This document shows positions 1 to 9,630 of a DNA stretch of 64,000 bases, piece by piece (the stretch's first letter is position 1; the number at the start of each line of letters is the position of its first letter). The notes under the pieces are model-generated. The model had not been told where the DNA came from and did not search any database. It was given only the letters and a program-made list of their open reading frames with translations. A program made the position numbers and the translations under genes. The DNA comes from Corallococcus soli (GTDB lineage Bacteria; Myxococcota; Myxococcia; Myxococcales; Myxococcaceae). The stretch spans positions 124,001 through 188,000 of the forward strand of contig NZ_JAAIYO010000006.1 of the NCBI RefSeq assembly GCF_014930455.1. Reading direction: 5' to 3'.

Positions 1-891
1 AAGGCGAAGGACGTTCTCTTGTGCGGCGACGAGCCCTTCATCATCGGGCAGGACAGCTCCGACTGCTGGGCCCACCCGGACATCCTGCGCCGCGACGCGC
101 GCCTGGGCGTGCCGCCGGACGACTTCTCCGCCACGGGTCAGGACTGGGGCCTGCCCTACTTCGACTTCGCGGCGATGGAGAAGGACGACTACGCGTGGCT
201 GAAGAAGCGCGCGGCCAAGGCGGCCAGCTACTACGACCTGCGCCGCGTGGACCACGCGGTGGGCTACTTCCGCCAGTGGATCCGCGACGACAAGAACCCC
301 ACCGGCTACTTCGTGCCGCCGGACGAGCCCACCTGGCGCCGCCAGGGTGAGAAGCTCTTCCGCCTGCTGTCGGAAGGGGCCGGCATCGTCGCCGAGGACC
401 TGGGCGTGATTCCGCCCTTCGTCCGTCAAATCCTCGCGGAGCTGAAGCTGCCCGGCTACCGGGTGCTGCGCTGGGAGCGCGACGGCGACACGTACCGCGA
501 CCCGCACGGCTTCCCCGCCGTGTCGCTGGTCACCACCGGCACGCACGACACGGAGCCGCAGGCGGAGTGGTGGGAGCAGGCGCGCGAGGACGAGCGCCAG
601 AACGCCGCCCGCGCCTGGCCGGAGTTCCAGGGCGTGGCCCTGACGCGCGAGTTCACCCCGGACATCCACCGCGCCACGCTGGCCGCCACGCTGAATTCGG
701 GCTCGGACCTGTGCGTGCTGCCGTGGCAGGACGTGCTGGGCACCCGCGACCGCATCAACCTGCCGGGCACCATGGGCGACGCCAACTGGGCCTACCGCAT
801 CGCGCAGGACACGGACGCGCTGCTCACCGAGCCCCAGACGAAGGACGCCGCCGAGCGGCTGGCGTGGCTCACCGCGTCCTCGCGCCGGTAG
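1..891 (+). CDS. malQ: 4-alpha-glucanotransferase (amylomaltase), 3' part
   Basis: The reading frame is open from base 1, so the 5' end lies outside the window; about 296 C-terminal residues are visible. GH77 amylomaltases transfer alpha-1,4-glucan segments in cytoplasmic maltodextrin and glycogen metabolism. The visible part carries the three family landmarks: RVDHAVGY, which includes the nucleophile Asp; IVAEDLG, with the acid/base Glu; and TTGTHDT, with the third carboxylate. The GQDWGLPYF segment typical of MalQ precedes them. No truncation is seen at the 3' end. The next gene is convergent, so this is the last gene of its transcript. The family call is strong; the exact substrate is not shown by sequence. 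Confidence 0.93.
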   Translation, partial: KAKDVLLCGDEPFIIGQDSSDCWAHPDILRRDARLGVPPDDFSATGQDWGLPYFDFAAMEKDDYAWLKKRAAKAASYYDLRRVDHAVGYFRQWIRDDKNPTGYFVPPDEPTWRRQGEKLFRLLSEGAGIVAEDLGVIPPFVRQILAELKLPGYRVLRWERDGDTYRDPHGFPAVSLVTTGTHDTEPQAEWWEQAREDERQNAARAWPEFQGVALTREFTPDIHRATLAATLNSGSDLCVLPWQDVLGTRDRINLPGTMGDANWAYRIAQDTDALLTEPQTKDAAERLAWLTASSRR

Positions 892-982
892 GGCGGGAGG
901 ACGTCACGGCAAGCGCGGGAGCACACCGCCCCGGGGCCGCTGGAGGACAGCCGCCCCGGGCGCCGGGAGTCCCCGCCGCGCC

Positions 983-1285
983 TCAGTTGTCGATGCACTT
1001 CACCTGGCCGGGGAAGCCGTCGAACACGGCGCACCGGCGGTTCGTGTTGGCGCACTCCAGCCGGTCGCAGATGTTCTCCACGACGCACAGCGGGGGCGAG
1101 CGGCCGAACTCCAGGAACAGCTCCGCGCAGTAGCGGAACGGATCCGCGCACCCGAGCGAGCCGCAGTAGGGGGTGTCGGAGAGGTTCTCTCCCTCCTTGA
1201 GATTCACCACCTCGTCATCGTCCACGCCGCAGCCGGTGGCGAGCACCAGCGTGGCCGACAGCAGCATCGCGATTCGCCGGACCAT
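983..1285 (-). CDS. small secreted Cys-rich lipoprotein, unknown function
   Basis: A 100-residue protein. The chosen ATG gives a short basic N-terminus (MVRRIAM), a hydrophobic stretch and a lipobox-like LATGC at about residues 14-18. It is therefore probably a lipoprotein. The mature part is acidic at first (DDDEVV) and then has about eight cysteines, suggesting disulfides in the periplasm or outside the cell. An in-frame upstream extension to 1399 lacks a signal and was not used. No family was recognised. It is divergent from the TamA-like gene and convergent with malQ. Confidence 0.6.
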   Translation of the reverse strand: MVRRIAMLLSATLVLATGCGVDDDEVVNLKEGENLSDTPYCGSLGCADPFRYCAELFLEFGRSPPLCVVENICDRLECANTNRRCAVFDGFPGQVKCIDN

Positions 1286-1381
1286 AGGGACCCGAATCTG
1301 GCGCACCCGGAGTCCGGTTGCACGCGCCACGACGACGACCCGGGGCCTAAAGGACATTGACCCGGGACCGGAGGTCGCGGA

Positions 1382-3628
1382 ATGCGACACTCCTGGCATA
1401 AAGAAACATCACGAAACACGTCCAGCGCTGACCTTCCGGTTAAGAAACCGGACGTGGCCGACGTCCGACTCCCTCGATTCCGCTCCGCCCTTCCCCTCGC
1501 GCTGGTCGTGCTGCTGACGGCCTGCGCCACCACCTCCTCCACCCAGCCCTCCGGGCCGAAGGTGAAGTCCCTGGACATCCAGGGGGCGAAGCAGGTGGAC
1601 GACGGGGACATCAAGGACCGCATCCTCACCTCCGCCACGCCCTGGTACGCGTTCTGGCCGTTCGGCAGGGCGCACTACTTCGACACCAACGCGTGGCAGG
1701 CGGACCTGCGCCGCATCGAGCGGTTCTACCAGGCGGAGGGCTACTACCAGGCCCAGGTGGAATCCAACGAGGTGATCCCCGACGGCGACAAGGCCGTGCG
1801 CCTCAAGGTCGTGGTCAACGAGGGCGCCCCCACCCTCATCGACCGCATTGAACCGCACGGGCTGGAGTCGCTGGCGCAGGGGCCGGACGCGCCGTCCCAG
1901 CGTCAGCGGGAGCTCATCCTGGAGGAGCTGCCGGTGCGCTCGGGCGACGTGTTCCGCGAGGACACGTGGGTCGCCACCAAGGAGCTCATCACCCAGCGGC
2001 TCAAGGACCTGGGGTACGCGGAGGCGGAGGTGGAGGGCGAGGTGCGGGTGGACGTGGCCACGCAGAAGGCCATCGTGGACCTGCGCATCACCCCGGGCCT
2101 GAGATACCGCTTCGGCAACATCTTCATCGCCACGGACGCGAACCCGCAGGTGCCGCCCCGCCGCATCATCGAACAGACGCAGGGCGCCGTGCACAAGGGC
2201 GACTACTTCAGCGAGAAGGCCCTGGCCGAAGCCCAGGCGCGCGTCTTCCGCATGGGCGTCTTCGGCGCGGTGAAGGTGAACCGGGGCGCGCCGGACCGGC
2301 AGAACGCCACGGTGCCGGTGGTGGTGGACGTGCGCGAGTCCCCCTTCCATTCCCTCCGGCTGGGCGGCGGCGTGGGCGTGGACGCCGCGCGGCAGGAAGG
2401 CCGCATCCTGGGCGAGTGGACCAACCGCAACTTCCGCGGGGGCCTGCGGCGGCTCACGCTGCGCGGCCGGCTGGGCTACGCGTTCATCCCCAACGTGCTG
2501 GCCTCCGTGCGCGGCGACGACGGCTCCAAGGACGGCGTGGTGTTCGAGGCCACCACGGAGTTCGAACAGCCGCGCTTCCTCTTGCGCGACCTGCGCCTGC
2601 AGGCCTCCGTCACCGCGGAGAAGGGCCTGCAGCAGGCGTACTCGTTCTACGGCGGCTATCTGAAGACGGGCGTCATCTGGCAGCCCCACGACTCCTTCTC
2701 CGTCTTCCCCTCCTACAACCTCCAGCTGTACCGGCTGGAGGGCCAGGTGTCCGCGGATGAGACCGTGCCGCCCATCATCCTGGGCTGCAACGACCCCACC
2801 GGGAAGTGCGACGTCGCGCTGAGCTTCCTGGAGGTGGCGTTCGCCTGGGACCGGCGCGACGACCGCACGGAGCCCCGGGACGGCTACTACGTGGGCCTGT
2901 CCATCCAGAAGGGCGGCACGCCGTTCTTCGGCAACTACGACTACGTCCGGCTGCTGCCGGACCTGCGCTACTACCACTCCATTGGAGAGAAGAAGGACCT
3001 GACGGTGGCCGTGAAGCTGCGCATGGGCACGCTCAACTCCCTGGACGGCAAGCCCAGTTCCATCGTCACCCGCTTCTTCTCCGGCGGCGCCACCGCCATG
3101 CGCGGCTTCAACGGCCAGCGCCTGTCCCCCATGACGCCGCTGACGCCCACCTACAAGGAGGACGACGACGGCAACCTGCTGGTGGACGGCAACGGCAACC
3201 CCATCCTGGAGGAGTGGAACACGGTGCCCGTGGGCGGCAACAGCCTCATCGAGACCGCCGTGGAGCTGCGCTACATGCTGACGGACAGCCTGATGCTGGC
3301 CGTCTTCTACGACTCCGGCCTCGTAGGCACGGAGAACCTGATTGGCAAGAACGCCCCCAAGCTGTTCGGTCCCGAGCACTACCACGCGGTGGGCGGCGGG
3401 CTGCGCTACCTCACGGTCGTGGGCCCCATCCGACTGGACATCGCAAGGCGTCTGAACATCGGGCGGGGATTGCCCGTCAGCGATCCCGCATACATCTATC
3501 CGTCCTCTGGTGGATGCCTGGGCTTCGGACGCAAGTTCAACAAGACCTCGACCTCCCCGGAAGCCGCGTTCGCGGGTGCCCCTGAAGGGCTGTGCGCGGT
3601 CCACATCTCCATCGGAGAGGCGTTTTGA
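1382..3628 (+). CDS. tamA: TamA/BamA-family outer-membrane assembly protein (POTRA + 16-strand barrel)
   Basis: A 748-residue Omp85-family protein. N-terminal POTRA-like repeats occupy about residues 55-320 (for example the segment around FYQAEGYYQAQVE). A surface-antigen barrel follows to the C-terminus, with alternating aromatic strands and a terminal aromatic (GEAF). Such proteins insert beta-barrel or surface proteins in the outer membrane. The ATG at 1382 has a good GGAGG 7 bases upstream. A hydrophobic segment ends in LLTAC at residues 44-48, a lipobox-like site preceded by an unusually long N-region. A GTG at 1454 would give a normal-length signal but lacks an SD. The stop overlaps the TTG start of the downstream TamB-like gene, so the two are translationally coupled. 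The pairing supports a TAM-like role. Confidence 0.88.
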   Translation: MRHSWHKETSRNTSSADLPVKKPDVADVRLPRFRSALPLALVVLLTACATTSSTQPSGPKVKSLDIQGAKQVDDGDIKDRILTSATPWYAFWPFGRAHYFDTNAWQADLRRIERFYQAEGYYQAQVESNEVIPDGDKAVRLKVVVNEGAPTLIDRIEPHGLESLAQGPDAPSQRQRELILEELPVRSGDVFREDTWVATKELITQRLKDLGYAEAEVEGEVRVDVATQKAIVDLRITPGLRYRFGNIFIATDANPQVPPRRIIEQTQGAVHKGDYFSEKALAEAQARVFRMGVFGAVKVNRGAPDRQNATVPVVVDVRESPFHSLRLGGGVGVDAARQEGRILGEWTNRNFRGGLRRLTLRGRLGYAFIPNVLASVRGDDGSKDGVVFEATTEFEQPRFLLRDLRLQASVTAEKGLQQAYSFYGGYLKTGVIWQPHDSFSVFPSYNLQLYRLEGQVSADETVPPIILGCNDPTGKCDVALSFLEVAFAWDRRDDRTEPRDGYYVGLSIQKGGTPFFGNYDYVRLLPDLRYYHSIGEKKDLTVAVKLRMGTLNSLDGKPSSIVTRFFSGGATAMRGFNGQRLSPMTPLTPTYKEDDDGNLLVDGNGNPILEEWNTVPVGGNSLIETAVELRYMLTDSLMLAVFYDSGLVGTENLIGKNAPKLFGPEHYHAVGGGLRYLTVVGPIRLDIARRLNIGRGLPVSDPAYIYPSSGGCLGFGRKFNKTSTSPEAAFAGAPEGLCAVHISIGEAF

Positions 3629-6600
3629 AGAGCCGCGCGCGCTGGGGTCGAAGGTTGCTGTGGGGCCTTCTCGGCTTCCTCGGCCTCATCGTCCTGTTGG
3701 TCGTGGGCGCGCTCGTCTACGCCACCAGCGCCGGCGGTTCGGCGCGCATCGCGCGCTTCGGCGTGGACCTGGCGAACGAGCAGCTGGCCGGCCGGCTGGA
3801 GCTGGGCGGGTTCGACCTGGACCTCAACGGCGCGGTCCTCACCGGCATCAAGATCTACACGCCCGAAGGCGACCTCGCGGCGGAGGTGGCCCGCGTGGAG
3901 GCGCGGCTGCGCCTGTCGCCGCTGCTGGGCCAGTCCGTGGACCTGACGAAGGTGCGCATCGAGACGCCGCGCCTGTACCTGGTGCAGGACGAGCGCGGCC
4001 TCAACCTGATGCGCGCGCTGGAGCCCCGGGAGCCCAAGCCGGAGGAGCCTCCCACCCAGAGCACGAGCAAGCTGGCCATCCACCTCAAGGACTTCGAGCT
4101 GACCCACGGCTACGTGGACTTCCAGCAGGAGCTGCCCGACGGCGGCGAGCGACAGGTGCGCCTGGAGGAGTTCAGCGCGAAGGGCGAGGGCAGCTACGCG
4201 CTGGCGACGCAGGACTTCACGGCGGACCTCCAGGCCACGGGCGGCCTCACCCGACCGCTCACCGGGCCGGTGAGGCTGGCACTGAAGGGCTCCGGCAAGG
4301 AGCTGGTGCGCACGGTGGACGCGCAGCTGGGCCTTGCGGGCGTGGAGGCGGACCTGGGCGCGAAGCAGTCCGGGGCCACGGCCGCGTCGGTGGAGCTGCG
4401 GCGGCTGTTCGTTCCCCCGGAGCCGGTGAAGGCGTTCGTCCCGGCCTACCCGCTCATCGTGCCCATCGAGGCGAAGGGCACGGCGTCCATGGACGGCGAC
4501 CTCGCGACGGCGAAGCTGGGCGCGACCGCGGGCAAGGCCACGCTGGACGTCGCGGGCGACGCGAACCTCAAGACCTTCCGCACGAAGGAGACCACCGTGA
4601 AGGCGCGCGGGGTGAACCTGGCGGAGCTGATGGAGAACGGCATCCCCACGAACATCGCCGCGGACCTCATCGCGCACGGCGGTGGCGACAGCGTGGAGAC
4701 GCTGGACGGCGACGTGGCCCTCACCGTGTCCCCTTCCGAATACCGGGGCCAGTCCGTGGGCCCCATCGAGCTGAAGGCCAGCGCGAAGGACGGCCGCTAC
4801 CAGGTGGGCAACCTGCGCGTGATGATGCCGGGCGCGGCGTTCATCGCGTCGGGTGAGGGCACCGCGAAGACGCTGGAGGCGCGCGGCAGCCTGTCCGCGG
4901 GCGACCTGCGGCTGCTGTCGCAGGCGCTGGACAAGCTGCTGCCCGGGGGCACCGTGCCGCCGTTGTCCGGCAGCGGTTCGCTGGAGTTGCAGGTGCAGGG
5001 CCCGCCGACCACGCCGGCCGTGAAGGTGGACGGCAACTTCGTCACGCTGGGCTACGGCGACGTCGCCATCAAGGACCTGTCGCTCAAGGCCAGCGTCCCG
5101 GACGTCACCCGGCCGCTCACCACCGACGCCACCGTGCTCATCAGCGAATTGAAGACGGGGGGCCGCAGCTTCCGCGACCTGTCCGTCGCGCTCACCACGG
5201 ACGCGCGGCGCGAGCTGAAGGCCAGCGTGCGCGTGGAAGGCGACGCGCAGCTCGCCCTGGGCGTGGAGGGCACGGTGGACGCGGACAACGAGGGGCTCGC
5301 GATGCGCGCCTTCTCGCTGTCGTGGCCGGAGGCCACCTGGACGCTCCAGCAGCCCACGCACCTGACGTTCGGCGGGGGGCGCATCGCGCTGTCGCCGCCG
5401 CTCCAGTTGGTGTCGGAGGCGCAGACGCTGAAGGTGGCGGCGGTGAAGGACGGCGAGCGCGTGGACGCGCGCATCGACCTGGGGGCCTTCGACCTGTCGA
5501 AGCTGCCGCGCATCGCGGTGCCGGAGTCGCTGGGCCTGGGCGGCACGCTGTCCGGCCACGTCGCGGCGAAGGGGCGGATGGCGCGGCCGGACGCGGACGT
5601 GGACCTCACCTGGGCGGACGGCCGGGCGCGCGGATACCAGGGCCTGGGGCTCGCGCTGAAGGCGCGGTACGTGAAGGACCGCGCCACCGGCACGCTGTCC
5701 GCGGGCCTGAGCGCGGCGCAGGTGTCCTCCCAGTTCGACGTGCCGGTGCGGGGCGTGCTGCGGCGGCGCAACGAGCCGCTGTCCGTGACGGTGAACCTGG
5801 AGAAGTTCGACGTCGCGGAGGTGCTGAAGCTCGCCGGGCAGGCGCCGGGGCCCACCGGCCAGATGACCGGCAAGCTGGTGGTGAACGGCTCCGCGAAGGA
5901 CCCGCGCCTGGACCTGCTCGTGAGCGGCAGCGACCTGCGCTACCCGGGCCGTCCGGAGGCCCTCTTCGCGCAGGCGTTCGGCTTCGACCTGCAAGCGAAC
6001 TCGCAGCCGGAGGACGCCACGCTGGTCGCGCGCCTGGACGTGAAGGGGCTGGCCCCGCAGGCGTACATCGCGCTGAAGACGCCCTTCACGCTGGGCGGCG
6101 TCATCGCGAAGCCGCCCACGCCCGCGCAGGCGCTGGACGCGCCGCTGCACCTGGAGGCGCTGGTGGCGGAGCTGCCGCTGGCGCTGCTGCAGGGCATGGA
6201 GGGCGTGGACAAGCCGGGCGGCACGGTGACGCTGAAGGCGGACGTGAGCGGCACGGTGCTCGCGCCGCTGGGCCGGGTGGAGCTGCTGGCCCGCGAGGTC
6301 ACCGCCAACGGCCTGCCGAAGCTCAACGGCACCGCCCTGGCGCTGGCCGGGGACAAGGACGTGAAGCTGACGCTGGACGTGCAGCGCCCCAACGGCCCGC
6401 TGGCGACGCTGGAGGCGCGCGTGCTGGCGCCCCTGGCCGCGCTCCAGGACCGCGAGGTGATTTCGCACGTCCCCTTCCGCATGAAGGGCCGCGTGGGGCC
6501 CGTGCCCCTCAACGAGATTCCCGGCATGGCGCAGCCGGGCCAGGGCAAGGGCGGGCCGCAGGGCGTGCTGTCCATGGAGCTGGCCGCGCGCGGGACGGCG

Positions 6601-8325
6601 GAGGCGCCTGAAATCGAGCTGAGCGCGGGCATGCAGTCCCTGGGCGTGGCGCAGACGGCGCTGGGGCAGGCGCGGCTGACGTACGCCTACTCCGGGGCGA
6701 AGTCCCTCTTCGACGCGATGCTCACCGCGCCGGGCGGCGGCTCGCTGGTGCTCGGCGGCACCCTGGGGCTGGACCTGTCCCTGCCCGCGTTCCAGTCCGC
6801 GCAGGGCCCGGCGAAGAAGGTGGACCGCGCGCCGGTGGCGCTGTTGCTGCGCGCGCGCGCCTTCGACCCGTCGTTCCTGTCCGGCATCTCCCCCTACGTG
6901 CGCACGCTGGGCGGCATCATGCAGGCGGACGCGAACCTGGGCGGCACCGTGGGCGCGCCCACCTTCAAGGGCGACCTGGCGTGGAAGGACGGCAAGCTGG
7001 GGCTGATGGGCTTTGGCGAGTACCACGACATCCAGCTCGCGCTGAACGCGTCGCAGGAGCGCATCGACCTGAAGCAGCTCACCGCGAAGTCGGGCGGCGG
7101 GTCGCTGGAGCTGACGGCCTCCGCGAACCGTCAGGGGACGAGCGGCGAGTTCGTGCTGGAGGGCAAGGGCCGCACCAAGAACCTGCCCATCGTGGTGGAG
7201 GACCAGCTCATGGCCCTCCTGTCGCTGAACCTGTCCATGAAGGGCAGCCTCACGGACCGGCTCGTGAACATCAGCGACCTGAGCATCCCGGAGGCCCACG
7301 TCGAGCTGCCGGAGGCCAAGCGCAAGGACCTGCAGCCGCTGGAGCGCCCGGTGGACGTGGTGATGGTGCGCAACGGCGTACCGGTGGACAAGCGCAAGAA
7401 GCCGAAGCAGCCCACGCCCGCGCAGGTGGCGGCTGGGGGTGACCCGCGCAAGGCGCCGGACGCGGCCCCTGGCACGAAGGGCAATCCCCCGGAGCCGGGC
7501 ACCGCGGTGGGCGGCGCGGGCGGCCCCACGTCCGACGCCGAAGCGGAGGCGCTGGCCGAGGAGGGCGGCGACGAGGAGCCCGCGCAGCGCCAGTTCTGGG
7601 TGAACATCAACGCGCCCCGCAACCTGTGGGTGCGCGGCACGGACCTCAACATCCAGCTGGGCCTGTCGGAGGGCTTCCGCGTCGAGTACGCCAACGAGGC
7701 GCGCATGTTCGGCGAGGTGATGGTGCTGCTGGGCCGCGTGGACGTGCTGGGCCGCCGCTTCGACGTGCAGCGCGACAGCCAGGTGCGCTTCACCGGCCCG
7801 GTCCTCACGCCGTACATCAACGTCACCGCCGAGCACCGCAACGACAACGCGGCCGTCACCGTCTTCGTCACCGTGCGCGGCCAGGGCAAGGAGATCACCC
7901 TCAAGACGAGCAGCGACCCGGCCCTGCCGGAGTCGGAGATCTACACGCTGCTCGCCACCGGACGGCGCACGCTGGAGCGCGGCTCGGGCGCGTCCATGAA
8001 CGCGAGCGCGCAGGCGGCGTCCGTGGTGGGCTCGTTCGTCGCCAACGAGGCGCGCAAGGCCATCGCCGCGAAGCTGCCCCTGGACGTGCTCTCCATCGAA
8101 GCGGGCGACAGCGGCATCGCCGGCACCAAGCTGGAGGTGGGCACCTACGTGACGGATAAAATCTACGTGGGCTACACCGGCCGCGTGGGCGCGAACCTCC
8201 AGAAGGGGGAGAACGCCAACGCCGTGCGCTTCCAGTACCTCTTCAGCCCGCGCTGGAGCCTGGAGGGCATGTACGGCGACGCGCGCTCCGGCGGCCTGGA
8301 CCTCATCTGGAGCAAGGAGTACTGA
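3625..8325 (+). CDS. tamB: TamB-like translocation/assembly module protein (AsmA-like, DUF490)
   Basis: A 1566-residue protein with one N-terminal membrane anchor (about residues 9-30, leucine/valine-rich). A very long beta-rich region of repetitive LxLxAxG strands follows, as in the lipid-bridge proteins of the AsmA/TamB superfamily. The last ~250 residues match the C-terminal DUF490/TamB domain in character: ANEARKAIAAKL, then YVTDKIYVGYTGRVG, ending in DLIWSKEY. A low-complexity acidic/proline linker lies near residues 1260-1320. The TTG at 3625 overlaps the upstream stop (TTGA), and GGAGAGG lies 5-10 bases before it, which decides the start over the in-frame codon at 3592. It probably works with the preceding TamA-like barrel at the envelope. 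Confidence 0.9.
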   Translation: MKSRARWGRRLLWGLLGFLGLIVLLVVGALVYATSAGGSARIARFGVDLANEQLAGRLELGGFDLDLNGAVLTGIKIYTPEGDLAAEVARVEARLRLSPLLGQSVDLTKVRIETPRLYLVQDERGLNLMRALEPREPKPEEPPTQSTSKLAIHLKDFELTHGYVDFQQELPDGGERQVRLEEFSAKGEGSYALATQDFTADLQATGGLTRPLTGPVRLALKGSGKELVRTVDAQLGLAGVEADLGAKQSGATAASVELRRLFVPPEPVKAFVPAYPLIVPIEAKGTASMDGDLATAKLGATAGKATLDVAGDANLKTFRTKETTVKARGVNLAELMENGIPTNIAADLIAHGGGDSVETLDGDVALTVSPSEYRGQSVGPIELKASAKDGRYQVGNLRVMMPGAAFIASGEGTAKTLEARGSLSAGDLRLLSQALDKLLPGGTVPPLSGSGSLELQVQGPPTTPAVKVDGNFVTLGYGDVAIKDLSLKASVPDVTRPLTTDATVLISELKTGGRSFRDLSVALTTDARRELKASVRVEGDAQLALGVEGTVDADNEGLAMRAFSLSWPEATWTLQQPTHLTFGGGRIALSPPLQLVSEAQTLKVAAVKDGERVDARIDLGAFDLSKLPRIAVPESLGLGGTLSGHVAAKGRMARPDADVDLTWADGRARGYQGLGLALKARYVKDRATGTLSAGLSAAQVSSQFDVPVRGVLRRRNEPLSVTVNLEKFDVAEVLKLAGQAPGPTGQMTGKLVVNGSAKDPRLDLLVSGSDLRYPGRPEALFAQAFGFDLQANSQPEDATLVARLDVKGLAPQAYIALKTPFTLGGVIAKPPTPAQALDAPLHLEALVAELPLALLQGMEGVDKPGGTVTLKADVSGTVLAPLGRVELLAREVTANGLPKLNGTALALAGDKDVKLTLDVQRPNGPLATLEARVLAPLAALQDREVISHVPFRMKGRVGPVPLNEIPGMAQPGQGKGGPQGVLSMELAARGTAEAPEIELSAGMQSLGVAQTALGQARLTYAYSGAKSLFDAMLTAPGGGSLVLGGTLGLDLSLPAFQSAQGPAKKVDRAPVALLLRARAFDPSFLSGISPYVRTLGGIMQADANLGGTVGAPTFKGDLAWKDGKLGLMGFGEYHDIQLALNASQERIDLKQLTAKSGGGSLELTASANRQGTSGEFVLEGKGRTKNLPIVVEDQLMALLSLNLSMKGSLTDRLVNISDLSIPEAHVELPEAKRKDLQPLERPVDVVMVRNGVPVDKRKKPKQPTPAQVAAGGDPRKAPDAAPGTKGNPPEPGTAVGGAGGPTSDAEAEALAEEGGDEEPAQRQFWVNINAPRNLWVRGTDLNIQLGLSEGFRVEYANEARMFGEVMVLLGRVDVLGRRFDVQRDSQVRFTGPVLTPYINVTAEHRNDNAAVTVFVTVRGQGKEITLKTSSDPALPESEIYTLLATGRRTLERGSGASMNASAQAASVVGSFVANEARKAIAAKLPLDVLSIEAGDSGIAGTKLEVGTYVTDKIYVGYTGRVGANLQKGENANAVRFQYLFSPRWSLEGMYGDARSGGLDLIWSKEY

Positions 8326-8331
8326 CCGCGC

Positions 8332-8357
8332 GCCCGGGTGCCTGCACCCACCCGGGC
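8332..8357. terminator. bidirectional terminator hairpin
   Basis: A perfect 9-bp stem (GCCCGGGTG / CACCCGGGC) with an 8-base loop lies between the convergent stops at 8325 and 8375. It could end transcripts from both sides. There is no clear T-run, as is common in GC-rich genomes. Confidence 0.65.
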
Positions 8358-8374
8358 GGCGTCAGCACGGACGG

Positions 8375-9424
8375 CTACAGCGCGTACACCGCGTAGCACG
8401 CGCCCATGGGGCCCACGCCGGTGGTGCCCGCGCCAGGAGCGCTCCGCCACACGCCTTCGGCGCCGCACTGCTGCCACGCGGTGCTGGAGGTCTGCACGCA
8501 GGTGCGCGTGGGGACGCCCCGGCCCAGGCGCGTGGACTGGCAGTAGGGGAACGACACGCTGCAGTTGGAGGGCTTCACCGTGCTGCCCGCCGTGAAGGTG
8601 CCCGACAGGCACTGGCGCCAGATGGCGTCCGACGAGCTCTGCACGCACGACGCCTCCGGCACCGTGGCGTCCACCGTGCCGGAGTAGCAGCCGGCGTCGC
8701 TCGACGGCCACGCGTAGGCCGTCTTGTAGCGGTTGTAGATGGAGGCCATCAGCGACGAGCCGCCCACGGTGGTGCGGCCGCACTGCGTGGCGTACGCGCC
8801 CACCCAGGGCGTGTACGTGTAGAGCGCCGCGGTGGCCATGTTGACGGGCTTCACCGAGCACGGATCCAACGTGGCCTTCGTCACCCCCACCTTCCAGCCG
8901 GAGATGGTGGGACGGCCCGCCTCCAGGTCGGTGAGGTAGCCGCGCATCTTCTTCGCGGCGCACTCCACCTGCTTGCCGAAGCCCACGTATTGCGCGTCAC
9001 AGCCGCTGGAGTCCGGACAGCCACAGCCCGTCGCCTTGCTCAGGTTGTTGGAGGTGCCGCTCTGGATGAGGCTGGACTCGCCCTGGATGCGCGCCAGCAT
9101 GTACAGCGGGTTGATGTTGGACGCGCGCGAGCGCTCCACGATGAGCGTCGCCGCCGTCTTGCCGTAGAACGGGTCCGTGTAGCCCGCCAGGTACGAGCCC
9201 TGCTGCTGCAGGAACTGCTGCACCTGCGCCGGGGTGATGGCCAGCCCGCCCGTGACGTCCGAGTCCTCCAGCAGCCGGTGCATGTCGTACTTCGTCGTCG
9301 CCTCCTGGAGCACCTGCCCGGTCAGCTCGTCGACCACGGGCGCCGCCGCGTCCTGCTCCTCCAGGGGGCCACAGCCGGCCGCCAGCAGGGCAGGCACCAA
9401 CAACACGCACATTCGGAGCTTCAT
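8375..9424 (-). CDS. secreted lipoprotein with lytic-transglycosylase-like segment and Cys-rich tail
   Basis: A 349-residue protein. The ATG at 9424 has GAGGTG upstream and is followed by a signal with lipobox LLAAGC (residues 13-18). Around residues 95-125 the sequence RSRASNINPLYMLARIQGE resembles the helix and catalytic-Glu region of SLT/glucosaminidase-type muramidases (NP-x-L-x-A-x-I-x-x-E-S), so a peptidoglycan-cleaving role is possible. The C-terminal ~110 residues contain two similar cysteine modules (CVQSSSDAIWRQC and CVQTSSTAWQQC), probably disulfide-bonded and perhaps substrate-binding. It is divergent from the next lipoprotein gene. The enzymatic call is tentative because only the short motif was compared. 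Confidence 0.6.
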   Translation of the reverse strand: MKLRMCVLLVPALLAAGCGPLEEQDAAAPVVDELTGQVLQEATTKYDMHRLLEDSDVTGGLAITPAQVQQFLQQQGSYLAGYTDPFYGKTAATLIVERSRASNINPLYMLARIQGESSLIQSGTSNNLSKATGCGCPDSSGCDAQYVGFGKQVECAAKKMRGYLTDLEAGRPTISGWKVGVTKATLDPCSVKPVNMATAALYTYTPWVGAYATQCGRTTVGGSSLMASIYNRYKTAYAWPSSDAGCYSGTVDATVPEASCVQSSSDAIWRQCLSGTFTAGSTVKPSNCSVSFPYCQSTRLGRGVPTRTCVQTSSTAWQQCGAEGVWRSAPGAGTTGVGPMGACYAVYAL

Positions 9425-9630
9425 CTCGCACCTCGGGGTGGGCCGCGGGAGACGGGCACCGACAGGGCCGGCCCCGCCTCCGCGTGACCAGGGGAGCCCC
9501 GGGCTGTAGCCGGTGGGGTGAGGCTGACTCAAGATATTCCTGGATTTGAAGAATAAGCTCCCATGTGGGTGCCAATGGCATCCCTGGGCGGGGCGGCAAG
9601 GCGGTGGGGTGGCGGGGTAAAGTTTCGGAC

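Noticed and set aside
3496-7836. Very long open frame antisense to the TamB-like gene (over 1,400 codons)
   Set aside because: Low-complexity Arg/Gln/Val/His composition with no motif, a shadow of the coding strand's third-position GC bias. Similar antisense frames over 15803-17953, 24296-26296, 49621-51804 and 54605-57469 were rejected for the same reason.
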